Of a DNA stretch of 64,000 nt, positions 37,010-45,742 are shown in pieces. Numbering within the stretch: position 1 is the first letter of the stretch; each line of letters starts with the position of its first letter. The stretch is taken from positions 2,356,001 to 2,420,000 of the forward strand of contig JAJTWR010000431.1 of NCBI GenBank assembly GCA_021613335.1, given 5' to 3'. Below the pieces are notes generated by a model. The model saw only the letters and a program-made list of their open reading frames with translations, was not told the DNA's origin and ran no database searches. Position numbers and translations under genes: made by a program. Source of the DNA: Whitmania pigra. Taxonomy: Eukaryota > Annelida > Clitellata > Hirudinida > Haemopidae.

Positions 37010-38569
37010 TCAGGCGAGGGTTTGCTTGAAGGACGCCGGAGTCATTTCCGCGATGGAGAGGTCGAAGACTTCACGGTGGGTTCCGAGTCGTTCAAAAGCC
37101 CAAGTGAGATACGCCTGTACAGGTACTCCAAGGCTGCGACAGGTGGCGATGATGCCAAGGAGTACGCAGGCCCGGTGAGCTCCCTCGGTGCTCCCGGCAA
37201 AGAGCATGTTTAGGCGTAGCTTGGCGACATTCTGGAATTCGCGCTCGGTCGCGGAGTTGTCAATCGGGACGTTGGCGTCGTCGATAAAACGGAAGAGTGC
37301 CTGTTTGTGCCGTTGATAATAGCCGACGGCAGCCATGAGTGGCTCGGATGGAAGTAGCGTCGGAGCGACGGCATCGCACCACCGCTCCAGTTGTTCTGCA
37401 AGCGGACGGATGAATTGTCGGCGATGAGCGACGAGGTCGTTGTCGACGAGCTTAAATTCCTGCGCACGAGTTTCTTCTGCATACATAGCAGCGACAAATG
37501 CGCCTCCTTCCGCTGCTAGGACTGGTTGAGTTTCCTCAGCGTCGCGAAACTTCCTTCGCCCGTGGGCATTGCACCCAGCCTCGAGGACATGGCCCGTTTC
37601 GTAGGCTGCATTGAGACGGTGTTCCGCGTCTGCGGTGAGAGTGCCGCGGAATCGCGAGAGTTTGCTGACCAGTTGCTCGCTACCTTTGTCAGGCTCGTAT
37701 TGGAAGACAGCGCAGCGTGTGTTTCGGTAGAGCTCAATGTAGCCGTTGTGCGCGTTGGGCAGCCCAGGCACAAGGACTTTGAGGCCCGTTCCGTCGGTCG
37801 CCATCCACGGTGAGGCAAGCAGCCTCTGCCAATGGAGATTGTCGATGGGCGAGAGCAAATCCGCCGCGCGCTCAATAAAAGAGACGAGGCTGCCCATCGC
37901 CAAAGAGATTCCGCGCTCTTTCAAGTCGCGGCGAATGCGGTCAAGGGGCGTCAGCATCGAGAATTTCGAAGACACCAGCCAAGCAAGCCATTCGCAAGTC
38001 ACCTTCGAGCGCTCGTACGGTGCCGGTAGCGAGCGCGGCGTCGTGCGACCTCCGCAGGTGCGGCATCGGCAGGTGGTGCGCCGTACCACGCGGCGACGCT
38101 GGTGCTCCCTCACCACATGCAGTTTCTCCTCTACAATTTCGTCGGCCGCTTCAATCGCAGCACTACCGCAGTGGACACATTTCTCGGGCTTGAAGGAGTG
38201 TTCCTCGGCAGTCAGGTGCGCCGGAATTCCGTTGCGCCCTGTGGGTCGCTGACGGCCCTTCTCCAGTTTCACCTTCGTCGGAAGCTCTGGGGGCTTCGGC
38301 CGCGAATCAAAGTTCTCCTTCGCCTCACCTTCCACCACCGACGGTTGTTCGGGCGGCTTCGGCGGCACGGGCTTGCGATGTTTCCGTTGGGCGATGGCGA
38401 GGAGTTCTGCCACGCGCTCGTTCAGCTGGGCGATGGAGACGTTCTGCTCGACAATCCGCTCATTCAGTTGCGAAATGCTACCTATCAGCTCTACGTTCTT
38501 GCCAATCACTACCGCCAATTGCTGCCGAAGCTGGGCGTTTTCGGCTTTCAGTATGGCAAGGTGGCTCAC
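37010..38569 (-). CDS. tnpC: IS66 TnpC transposase (copy 2)
   Basis: 519 aa, intact, nearly identical to copy 3 including the C-terminus (VQAYLTWAFERLGTHREVFD, LSIAEMTPASFKQTLA). Coiled coil, CxxC zinc-finger pairs and catalytic core are as in copy 1. The GTG start lies 13 bp after tnpB. Confidence 0.92.
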   Translation of the reverse strand: MSHLAILKAENAQLRQQLAVVIGKNVELIGSISQLNERIVEQNVSIAQLNERVAELLAIAQRKHRKPVPPKPPEQPSVVEGEAKENFDSRPKPPELPTKVKLEKGRQRPTGRNGIPAHLTAEEHSFKPEKCVHCGSAAIEAADEIVEEKLHVVREHQRRRVVRRTTCRCRTCGGRTTPRSLPAPYERSKVTCEWLAWLVSSKFSMLTPLDRIRRDLKERGISLAMGSLVSFIERAADLLSPIDNLHWQRLLASPWMATDGTGLKVLVPGLPNAHNGYIELYRNTRCAVFQYEPDKGSEQLVSKLSRFRGTLTADAEHRLNAAYETGHVLEAGCNAHGRRKFRDAEETQPVLAAEGGAFVAAMYAEETRAQEFKLVDNDLVAHRRQFIRPLAEQLERWCDAVAPTLLPSEPLMAAVGYYQRHKQALFRFIDDANVPIDNSATEREFQNVAKLRLNMLFAGSTEGAHRACVLLGIIATCRSLGVPVQAYLTWAFERLGTHREVFDLSIAEMTPASFKQTLA

Positions 38570-38582
38570 GAAACTTAAAAGA

Positions 38583-38963
38583 TCACGCCACGCTACTCAT
38601 GTCGATCGTCTTCTTCAAAAATGCTCGCCGATACCACCCACGGCGAGCCGCGGTGAAGTCGATACCGGCCAGGAGCGCTGTGAAAATTGTCCCGTCGACC
38701 TCGACCCGAGATGCACTGTCCGAAAATTCTGGAATCTGGAAGCTCCCCGCTTCAAGCCGTTTTGCCAGGACACACCATCCCGTCCCGTCAAACCACAGAG
38801 CCTTGGCGATTCGGCGACGTTTGTTCAGGAAGAGGTAGAGATGTCCGTTCACCGGGTCGAGTCCCAGTCGTCGCACAGCACCCGCCAATGCGTCGAAGCT
38901 TCCCCTCATGTCGAGTGGTTCGACCGCCACAAATACTCGCACCGTCGGCGCGAGACTCAGCAC
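38583..38963 (-). CDS. tnpB: IS66 TnpB (copy 2, intact)
   Basis: The 126-aa product carries the whole IS66 Orf2 pattern, from VFVAVEPLDMRGSFDALAGA to the end RRAFLKKTIDMSSVA. It is the reference for judging the frameshifts in copies 1 and 3. TnpB is required with TnpA and TnpC for efficient IS66 transposition, so this copy may be able to supply it for the others. Confidence 0.9.
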   Translation of the reverse strand: MLSLAPTVRVFVAVEPLDMRGSFDALAGAVRRLGLDPVNGHLYLFLNKRRRIAKALWFDGTGWCVLAKRLEAGSFQIPEFSDSASRVEVDGTIFTALLAGIDFTAARRGWYRRAFLKKTIDMSSVA

Positions 38964-39283
38964 GACTTCAGCAGCCCAACGAGGCGTCGCAATGATGCCT
39001 CATCAAAATCTGCTCCGACGTCGAGTTCGACTTCGCCGACTCGAAGTACGTACCGCGCGGACTTCGAAGTCGACGCCGCGGGAATTATCTCCACCATCCT
39101 CGGTGCAACTAAACTGACTGACCTGCCTTTACCGCGTCGCTCCAAAGCCATCTGCCAAGCATGCAGTGAGCGCCCATCGACTCCATGTGCCCGTGCCCAT
39201 TGCGAAACTGTTGTGTGGGCGCCTTTTACCCCTTGCAGGCACCTCTGGGCGTCCTGCTCATTGATGATTTTCCGACCGGCCAT
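38957..39283 (-). CDS. tnpA: IS66 TnpA (copy 2)
   Basis: 108 aa, with the same sequence features as copy 1. It overlaps tnpB by the usual few bases, which suggests coupled translation. Confidence 0.85.
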   Translation of the reverse strand: MAGRKIINEQDAQRCLQGVKGAHTTVSQWARAHGVDGRSLHAWQMALERRGKGRSVSLVAPRMVEIIPAASTSKSARYVLRVGEVELDVGADFDEASLRRLVGLLKSC

Positions 39284-39360
39284 TTCTGGACCTCCTCCCG
39301 AAATGGCTCAGCTTGCTCTACTTTATCGGCCTCGACCTCCCGGTGTCGCTGATGGCTCAC

Positions 39361-39594
39361 GCTACTACCAACGGCACAAACAAGCACTCTTCCGGTTTAT
39401 AGACAACGCGCAAGTCCCCATCGACAACTCCGCCACCGAACGTGAATTCCAGCAGGTCGCAAAGCTGAGACTCAACATGCTCTTTGCCGGGAGCACCGAG
39501 GGAGCTCACAGGGCTTGCGTCCTCCTGGGAATCATCGCCACCTGTCGCTGCCTTGGAGTACCGGTCCAGGAGTACCTCTCGTGGGCGTTTGAAC
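39361..39594 (+). pseudogene. tnpC: Older IS66 tnpC, 5'-truncated and split (left part)
   Basis: The plus strand encodes YYQRHKQALFRFIDNAQVPI and the following conserved TnpC C-terminal region (ATEREFQQVAKLRLNML, CRCLGVPVQEYLSWAFE). It starts abruptly at the end of IS66 copy 2 and is split at GTTTGAAC by insertion of copy 3. The frame resumes at 42066. Confidence 0.88.
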
Positions 39595-39671
39595 GTGAGC
39601 CATCAGCGACACCGGGAGGTCGAGGCCGATAAAGTAGAGCAAGCTGAGCCATTTCGGGAGGAGGTCCAGAA

Positions 39672-39998
39672 ATGGCCGGTCGGAAAATCATCAATGAGCA
39701 GGACGCCCAGAGGTGCCTGCAAGGAGTAAAAGGCGCCCACACAACAGTTTCGCAATGGGCACGTGCCCACGGAGTCGATGGGCGCTCACTGCATGCTTGG
39801 CAGATGGCTTTGGAGCGACGCGGTAAAGGCAGGTCAGTCAGTTTAGTTGCACCGAGGATGGTCGAGATAATTCCCGCGGCGTCGACTTCGAAGTCCGCGC
39901 GGTACGTACTTCGAATCAGCGAAGTCGAACTCGACGTCGGAGCAGATTTTGATGAGGCATCATTGCGACGCCTCGTTGGGCTGCTGAAGTCGTGCTGA
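39672..39998 (+). CDS. tnpA: IS66 TnpA (copy 3)
   Basis: 108 aa, differing from copies 1 and 2 at one or two positions (VLRISEVELDV in place of VLRVGEVELDV). HTH and overlap with tnpB are retained. Confidence 0.85.
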   Translation: MAGRKIINEQDAQRCLQGVKGAHTTVSQWARAHGVDGRSLHAWQMALERRGKGRSVSLVAPRMVEIIPAASTSKSARYVLRISEVELDVGADFDEASLRRLVGLLKSC

Positions 39999-40375
39999 GT
40001 CTCGCGCCGACGGTGCGAGTATTTGTGGCGGTCGAACCACTCGACATGAGGGGAAGCTTCGACGCATTGGCGGGTGCTGTGCGACGACTGGGACTCGACC
40101 CGGTGAACGGACATCTCTACCTCTTCCTGAACAAACGTCGCCGAATCGCCAAGGCTCTGTGGTTTGACGGGACCGGATGGTGTGTCCTGGCAAAACGGCT
40201 TGAAGCGGGGAGTTCCAACTTCCAGAAATTTCGGACAGTGCATCTCGGGTCGAGGTCGACGGGACAATTTTCACAGCGCTCCTGGCCGGTATCGACTTCA
40301 CCGCAGCTCGCCGTGGGTGGTATCGGCGAGCATTATTGAAGAAGACGATCGACATGAGTAGCGTGGCGTGATCTT
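39992..40375 (+). pseudogene. tnpB: IS66 tnpB, frameshifted (copy 3)
   Basis: It is identical to copy 2 up to KRLEAGS. There GGAGTTCCAACTTCCAG replaces GGAGCTTCCAGATTCCAG, a net loss of one base plus substitutions, and the frame is lost at about 40213-40230. The open frame ends at 40339 with an unrelated tail. This is the same few codons that are disrupted, differently, in copy 1. Confidence 0.85.
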
Positions 40376-40384
40376 TTAAGTTTC

Positions 40385-41944
40385 GTGAGCCACCTTGCCA
40401 TACTGAAAGCCGAAAACGCCCAGCTTCGGCAGCAATTGGCGGTAGTGATTGGCAAGAACGTAGAGCTGATAGGTAGCATTTCGCAACTGAATGAGCGGAT
40501 TGTCGAGCAGAACGTCTCCATCGCCAAGCTGAACGAGCGCGTGGCAGAACTCCTCGCCATCGCCCAACGGAAACATCGCAAGCCCGTGCCGCCGAAGCCG
40601 CCCGAACAACCGTCGGTGGTGGAAGGTGAGGCGAAGGAGAACTTTGATTCGCGGCCGAAGCCCCCAGAGCTTCCGACGAAGGTGAAACTGGAGAAGGGCC
40701 GTCAGCGACCCACAGGGCGCAACGGAATTCCGGCGCACCTGACTGCCGAGGAACACTCCTTCAAGCCCGAGAAATGTGTCCACTGCGGTAGTGCTGCGAT
40801 TGAAGCGGCCGACGAAATTGTAGAGGAGAAACTGCATGTGGTGAGGGAGCACCAGCGTCGCCGCGTGGTACGGCGCACCACCTGCCGATGCCGCACCTGC
40901 GGAGGTCGCACGACGCCGCGCTCGCTACCGGCACCGTACGAGCGCTCGAAGGTGACTTGCGAATGGCTTGCTTGGCTCGTGTCTTCGAAATTCTCGATGC
41001 TGACGCCCCTTGACCGCATTCGCCGCGACTTGAAAGAGCGCGGAATCTCTTTGGCGATGGGCAGCCTCGTCTCTTTTATTGAGCGCGCGGCGGATTTGCT
41101 CTCGCCCATCGACAATCTCCATTGGCAGAGGCTGCTTGCCTCACCGTGGATGGCGACCGACGGAACGGGCCTCAAAGTCCTTGTGCCTGGGCTGCCCAAC
41201 GCGCACAACGGCTACATTGAGCTCTACCGAAACACACGCTGCGCTGTCTTCCAATACGAGCCTGACAAAGGTAGCGAGCAACTGGTCAGCAAACTCTCGC
41301 GATTCCGCGGCACTCTTACCGCAGACGCGGAACACCGTCTCAATGCGGCCTACGAAACGGGCCATATCCTCGAGGCTGGGTGCAATGCCCACGGGCGAAG
41401 GAAGTTTCGCGACGCTGAGGAAACTCAACCAGTCCTAGCAGCGGAAGCAGGCGCATTTGTCGCTGCTATGTATGCAGAAGAAACTCGTGCGCAGGAATTT
41501 AAGCTCGTCGACAACGACCTCGTCGCTCATCGCCGACAATTCATCCGTCCACTTGCAGAACAACTGGAGCGGTGGTGCGATGCCGTCGCTCCGACGCTAC
41601 TTCCTTCCGAGCCACTCATGGCTGCCGTCGGCTATTATCAACGGCACAAACAGGCACTCTTCCGCTTTATCGACGACGCCAACGTCCCGATTGACAACTC
41701 CGCGACCGAGCGCGAATTCCAGAATGTCGCCAAGCTACGCCTAAACATGCTCTTTGCCGGGAGCACCGAGGGAGCTCACCGGGCCTGCGTACTCCTTGGC
41801 ATCATCGCCACCTGTCGCAGCCTTGGAGTACCTGTACAGGCGTATCTCACTTGGGCTTTTGAACGACTCGGAACCCACCGTGAAGTCTTCGACCTCTCCA
41901 TCGCGGAAATGACTCCGGCGTCCTTCAAGCAAACCCTCGACTGA
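40385..41944 (+). CDS. tnpC: IS66 TnpC transposase (copy 3)
   Basis: 519 aa, intact, C-terminal type as in copy 2 (LSIAEMTPASFKQTLD, last residue Asp instead of Ala). The GTG start lies 13 bp from the normal tnpB end. Catalytic motifs are as in the other copies. Confidence 0.92.
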   Translation: MSHLAILKAENAQLRQQLAVVIGKNVELIGSISQLNERIVEQNVSIAKLNERVAELLAIAQRKHRKPVPPKPPEQPSVVEGEAKENFDSRPKPPELPTKVKLEKGRQRPTGRNGIPAHLTAEEHSFKPEKCVHCGSAAIEAADEIVEEKLHVVREHQRRRVVRRTTCRCRTCGGRTTPRSLPAPYERSKVTCEWLAWLVSSKFSMLTPLDRIRRDLKERGISLAMGSLVSFIERAADLLSPIDNLHWQRLLASPWMATDGTGLKVLVPGLPNAHNGYIELYRNTRCAVFQYEPDKGSEQLVSKLSRFRGTLTADAEHRLNAAYETGHILEAGCNAHGRRKFRDAEETQPVLAAEAGAFVAAMYAEETRAQEFKLVDNDLVAHRRQFIRPLAEQLERWCDAVAPTLLPSEPLMAAVGYYQRHKQALFRFIDDANVPIDNSATEREFQNVAKLRLNMLFAGSTEGAHRACVLLGIIATCRSLGVPVQAYLTWAFERLGTHREVFDLSIAEMTPASFKQTLD

Positions 41945-41959
41945 ATCTGCCGCTCTTCC

Positions 41960-42065
41960 TCAGTAAATCACAGCAGAGAACGGACTTCATCCCGGTGTCG
42001 CTGATCGGTCACTCAGTAAATCACAGCAGAGAACGGACTTCATCCCGGTGTCGCTGATCGGTCAC
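41960..42065. repeat. Tandem duplication of the IS66 right end (2 x 53 bp)
   Basis: Two identical 53-bp units, each beginning TCAGTAAATCACAGCAGAG and ending GTCGCTGATCGGTCAC, stand head to tail. Each contains the complete terminal inverted repeat, so the element has two possible right termini. The target duplication lies after the outer one. Confidence 0.93.
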
Positions 42066-42221
42066 GTTTGAACGGCTCGGCACGCACCGCGAAGTCTTCA
42101 ATCTCTCCCTCAGGGAGATGACTCCGGCGGCCTTCAAGCAAACCCTCGCCTGAAACTGCCGCTCACACCCAGTCAATCACATCGGAGAACGCTCTTCATC
42201 CCGGCGTCGCTGATCGGTCAC
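42066..42221 (+). pseudogene. tnpC: Older IS66 tnpC (right part) and its terminal end
   Basis: It begins with the second copy of GTTTGAAC and continues the frame interrupted at 39594 (FERLGTHREVFNLSLREM, TPAAFKQTLA-stop). Then comes the IS66 right end finishing GATCGGTCAC at 42221. The C-terminal type matches IS66 copy 1, the likely partner in the recombination that made copy 1 chimeric. Confidence 0.88.
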
Positions 42222-42224
42222 TTT

Positions 42225-42249
42225 GCGTACCTCCTTAGGTACGCTTTTT
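42225..42249 (+). terminator. Rho-independent terminator
   Basis: GCGTACC, six-base loop TCCTTA, GGTACGC and a run of five T (42245-42249) make a textbook intrinsic terminator. It lies immediately outside the IS66 end and would stop transcription coming out of the transposon stack towards the gene at 42549. It may be the original terminator of a gene destroyed by the insertions. Confidence 0.8.
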
Positions 42250-42548
42250 GGCCTCCCGCCCAGCCGTCACATAGCTCTGTTTTTGTTGTTCACGATGAAT
42301 TGGAATAAGCGTTCACGATGCGTCGGAATGCGCAATGCAAATCTTTTAGTTGACAATGACGGCGTATAGAATTCTAATATGGTCAATATGTCTAGGGTAT
42401 ATACAACCCTCGCCCCGGATGCGTGGCTAGGCTATCGCTCTACAATGGAGCATCTAAACATGTTCTGGGAGGACGCGAAATTTTTTTAATGAAATAATAA
42501 ACCAAGTGGCCGGGTTCATCTTACAGAATTAAATCATGAGAGGACACT

Positions 42549-43283
42549 ATGTTTAAAAACCTGAATATAAACATTAACACTAATAAAAAAGACAATAATG
42601 ATCCTGATCTCTTTGTAAAAGCCCTTAAAAAGAAAGAGGTTGATGAGGCAGCGGATCGTAAGCTTAATGCAAATAAACTGAGGGTTCGAGGCGAATTAGC
42701 TATGTGGAACTACTCATTATCTCGCGGAGTATGCGTTGCAGTTGGACAGGTAACATTTGAAAATGTTAAGGCTAATAAGCTGGCCCCGGATAGGGGTAAT
42801 TTAGGAGAAGTCTACAGCAATGTTGAGATAGTGACCAAGTATCTGAACGGGATGACTGGTACTGGCAAAATTTCCGATGAGGATCTCCAATTAATGTCTT
42901 CAGCTGTAATCGCTATCGATGAGTTCCTCAGAAGAGATCGAGGTGAATCACAACTACTTAAGATCATTCATCTGGGTCGGACCCTTCGCGCTGTTAAAAT
43001 TATTCCATTTTCATTGATTAGTATCATTCTCTTCATTGTTTCTGCGCTGGCATTCAGCTTGCTCAAGGATGATTATAACCCACTTGGTCTCGCGATACTT
43101 TTTAGCATAGCTCCCTTGTATTTCCTTATTACATATCAATCGAAACGGAAGATTATGTACGATCAAGTGAATCGGTTGTTAGACTTTCTAGATAATCAAG
43201 CGCGATCAGTTGCTATTAAGCAGTTGGCAACACCTAGGGAAGCCTTTGAGGGAGCTCCCCGGGTCTGGTTTACTGCTGATTAA
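42549..43283 (+). CDS. Hypothetical membrane protein, 244 aa
   Basis: Not recognised. The N-terminal 150 residues are soluble and charged (NININTNKKDNNDPD, GVCVAVGQVTFENVKANKLA). Two membrane helices follow (IIPFSLISIILFIVSALAF and PLGLAILFSIAPLYFLITY), then a basic helical tail. The ATG is preceded by GAGAGGAC at 7-8 bases. AT-rich codon use and isolation between a terminator and IS remnants suggest an acquired gene. The last residues (FEGAPRVWFTAD) may run into remnant DNA, since IS3-like sequence starts about 30 bp later. Confidence 0.6.
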   Translation: MFKNLNININTNKKDNNDPDLFVKALKKKEVDEAADRKLNANKLRVRGELAMWNYSLSRGVCVAVGQVTFENVKANKLAPDRGNLGEVYSNVEIVTKYLNGMTGTGKISDEDLQLMSSAVIAIDEFLRRDRGESQLLKIIHLGRTLRAVKIIPFSLISIILFIVSALAFSLLKDDYNPLGLAILFSIAPLYFLITYQSKRKIMYDQVNRLLDFLDNQARSVAIKQLATPREAFEGAPRVWFTAD

Positions 43284-43923
43284 ATATTCCGTTTTGATCC
43301 TAGCGCATTGGGTCAAAATCTGCAGGACAGCGATAGCAAACCGAAGAATGCCTCCGGCGTTAGTTCCAGTTGACCTCAATAGGTATACTTTACCATTTAA
43401 CTCAGTCTTCAAATTGTTAGTTAAGCTTTCGAGCGCTGCGGCTTCCTGGTATTCGTCTGTGCGGCTCATATTTCAGGCAAAACATAATTTCACTGTTGAC
43501 GCTTTCTGGCAGCGCTTGCACACTGACAAGCTTGATCCTAGTGATGAGGCATTTTTGGTTAAAGGCTCCCAGGTTCATCGGCCTTCTCGAGATTGCTCAA
43601 GCTTAGCCAGCCGTTGTTAAGTTCGTCCAGAGTCAAGCTATTACATGGCGTCAGTACAGGTAAAAAACGGCGGGTTAGTAGAGCCATCCTTCAATAGTGA
43701 GTAGTTAGGAGATATCGCTTGCCAGGATAGACTACATTCCAGGACTCGAAACAACCGGTCTTGTAGATAAGCGGTAATGGGTATGGAGAGGTGGCTGTTA
43801 GTCGTCCATGCAAAGCGTCCCCGCCGACATTCACGTAAGTGCCCACCCATAATTATTTATATTTATCATGTTTTAAGAGTAATTTATTTGAGCATGTTAG
43901 ATGCGGAAACATTTGAGCGTAGC
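43284..43923. other. 640-bp gene-free stretch with a decayed IS3 remnant
   Basis: The segment 43318-43380 resembles, with many changes, the type-B IS3 OrfB end seen at 36300-36360 (CAGGACAGCGATAGCAAACC, ATGCCTCCGGCGTTAGTTCC). The rest shows no intact gene. It separates two convergent unknown membrane protein genes. Confidence 0.55.
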
Positions 43924-44733
43924 TCACCACAACAAGCGTTTGCAGATTGCTGATCTCTTTGAAGGCTCCACTGTAAACAAAATCAACTGACTAGCAGTTA
44001 GCCATGATATTCCGAATGCTTCGAGACCGATTAACTCAGCGACAAACACCATCCAGCTATGTTTTGACTGAGACTCATCTGATAATAATGCGAAAGTTAC
44101 GCCGAGGAAAAGAGACGCCAACATCATTATTACGCATGCCAAATATAAATACATTCTCAAATATACGTACTTGCGTTCACTTGGGATCGTTTCTTCAATT
44201 TTCGTTCTTGCATGCATGTAGAATATGATACAGAATATCCCTAAGACCACAAAAAGACTAATGGATGATGCGGCATGAATCTTTGGTATGTACGATGCCG
44301 CTAACTTTGTTGCGAATAAGCTGCTTTTGTCTGATAATTGTTCTCGTGATGGGAATAACGCCGTGATCAATGCCAGTGGGCCAGCAATCTTGCCCAGCGA
44401 ATACTCAAGCTTGGAGTGCTTTCCCTTAGAGCCTTTGTATCCAAACATCATCGCTGATACTGCAAATAAAACTCCAACAAAAACAACTCTCGGCCATATT
44501 GCTCTAGGCCACGTTTCCTCGTTGTACCAAAATGAAGCACTCACTGACGTAGATTTAATAGTGCCCCTTGTTAGGAACATCTGAATCCATGGTAGAGAGA
44601 AAGCAAAGGTTCCGATAAGCAGCCGTGGGGTGTGCGGATCAAAGTGTGCAACTTCTGTCCCTTTGGAATCAGCAGGTTTTTTCGTGTTTTGATCCGATTC
44701 TGTCATGGTAACTCGCATTCTAGCTTTAACCAT
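43924..44733 (-). CDS. Hypothetical six-helix membrane protein
   Basis: The 269-aa product (or 260 aa from the second candidate ATG at 44706, MTESDQNTKK) has about six membrane helices, among them LLIGTFAFSLPWIQMFL, VVFVGVLFAVSAMMFGY, ISLFVVLGIFCIIFYMHA and YLYLACVIMMLASLFLGV. The hydrophobic pattern resembles DUF998/Frag1-type integral membrane proteins, but no family motif is certain. No strong ribosome-binding site distinguishes the starts. AT-rich, standing alone. Confidence 0.6.
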   Translation of the reverse strand: MVKARMRVTMTESDQNTKKPADSKGTEVAHFDPHTPRLLIGTFAFSLPWIQMFLTRGTIKSTSVSASFWYNEETWPRAIWPRVVFVGVLFAVSAMMFGYKGSKGKHSKLEYSLGKIAGPLALITALFPSREQLSDKSSLFATKLAASYIPKIHAASSISLFVVLGIFCIIFYMHARTKIEETIPSERKYVYLRMYLYLACVIMMLASLFLGVTFALLSDESQSKHSWMVFVAELIGLEAFGISWLTASQLILFTVEPSKRSAICKRLLW

Positions 44734-44935
44734 TCTTCAGGTCAATATAATTTTTCCAGAAGTGAACCTTCATATCACTACTATATCATGTTGATAAAGC
44801 GTTCATTCGTCCTAGGTCTTTTTTTTTCTGCTCTACTGAAGTCATCTTTTTTTATAATCTAATCTTCCAATCTATGCGCGTAAACTCGGATGCAACTTTG
44901 TTTGGAAAAAATCCGAATGCTAGATACAAGGTCGA

Positions 44936-45625
44936 TTACAGCGAGAGGATCAATCGAATTGCAAATATTAGTAGGATGAGGCCCATCAGGCGCTCGAACC
45001 AGTGGCCGATGCGGATGAAGTTGGAGCGGATATGAGGTTGGGAGAAGAGTAGCGACACGAGGATGAACCAGAGCGCGGTCATGGTGCACATCCAGGCGCC
45101 GTAGAGGGCTTGGATGGAGATGGGCGTTGAGCTGCTGATGATTGAAGTGAAAATTGCTAGGAAGAAGAGGGTGGCTTTGGGGTTCGTGGCGTTGGTCAGG
45201 AAGCCGGTGAGGAAGGCTTTGCGGGGGGATTGAGGGGCGGAGGATTGGGGTGTGGCGGAGGGCTTGGAAGGCGAATCGAGTGGTGACGCAGGGGAAGCAT
45301 CGGAGGGAGAATCGGGCTGCAGGGTGGTGGCTGGTTTGGAGCGCAGGAGCCGAAAGGCCAGGTAGAGCAGATACGCGCTGCCGAGGAGGCGGGCGGCGAG
45401 TTCCAGCTTGTGGGAGGCATGCACCAGCGCCCCCATGCCGAGGAGCGTATAGGCAACGTGCACTGAGATTCCTGAACCGATACCGAGGGCAGTGTAGATG
45501 CCAATACGGCGCCCGTAGCGGACGCTCTGGCTGATAACGACTGCGAAGTCTGGGCCAGGCGAAGCCACGGCAAGGAAGTGCACCGTGGCGAGCGCGATGA
45601 ATTCGGTCAGGTAGGGTGACGCCAA
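44936..45625 (-). CDS. LysE/RhtB-family amino acid exporter
   Basis: The chosen start is TTG at 45625 because GAGGAG stands six bases upstream and the product then begins LASPYLTEFIALATVHFLAV, matching family N-termini. The 229-aa product has the signature ASPGPDFAVVISQSVRYGRR, six membrane helices, and the second-half motif GFLTNATNPKATLFFLAIF. The family exports amino acids or homoserine lactone. Unusual is a Ser/Pro-rich cytoplasmic insert (DSPSDASPASPLDSPSKPSA and on) between the third and fourth helices. It lies downstream of livF on the same strand, about 120 bp away. Confidence 0.85.
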   Translation of the reverse strand: MASPYLTEFIALATVHFLAVASPGPDFAVVISQSVRYGRRIGIYTALGIGSGISVHVAYTLLGMGALVHASHKLELAARLLGSAYLLYLAFRLLRSKPATTLQPDSPSDASPASPLDSPSKPSATPQSSAPQSPRKAFLTGFLTNATNPKATLFFLAIFTSIISSSTPISIQALYGAWMCTMTALWFILVSLLFSQPHIRSNFIRIGHWFERLMGLILLIFAIRLILSL

Positions 45626-45742
45626 GCTGGGCTCCTCAGCTTGTTTCTCATGGAAAAGCGAAACACGGTGCGCAAAAGCGGGTGGAGCTGGGAGACCCAA
45701 GCAGCAGGCTGGTTACTGCTTGGAATGCGCCGCGGGTACTGA

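Larger units (their letters stand above)
36943..39360 (-). mobile_element. IS66-family element, copy 2 (complete)
   Basis: On the minus strand, left end GTGAGCCATCAGCGACACCG at 39360 and right end TGACCGATCAGCGACACCGG at 36943 bracket intact tnpA, tnpB and tnpC, making this the only copy in the window with all three genes open. It separates an IS3 type-A fragment from an older IS66 tnpC piece; no matching target duplication is seen. Confidence 0.9.
39595..42065 (+). mobile_element. IS66-family element, copy 3, inserted with 8-bp target duplication
   Basis: The element is flanked by the perfect direct repeat GTTTGAAC (39587-39594 and 42066-42073), the 8-bp duplication expected for IS66. The target is the tnpC of an older IS66. 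The right end is present twice as a 53-bp tandem duplication (41960-42012 and 42013-42065), making this copy 53 bp longer than copy 2. Confidence 0.93.

Noticed and set aside
38373..39632. 419-residue plus-strand frame
   Set aside because: It is antisense to the IS66 copy 2 genes and ends in an older tnpC remnant.
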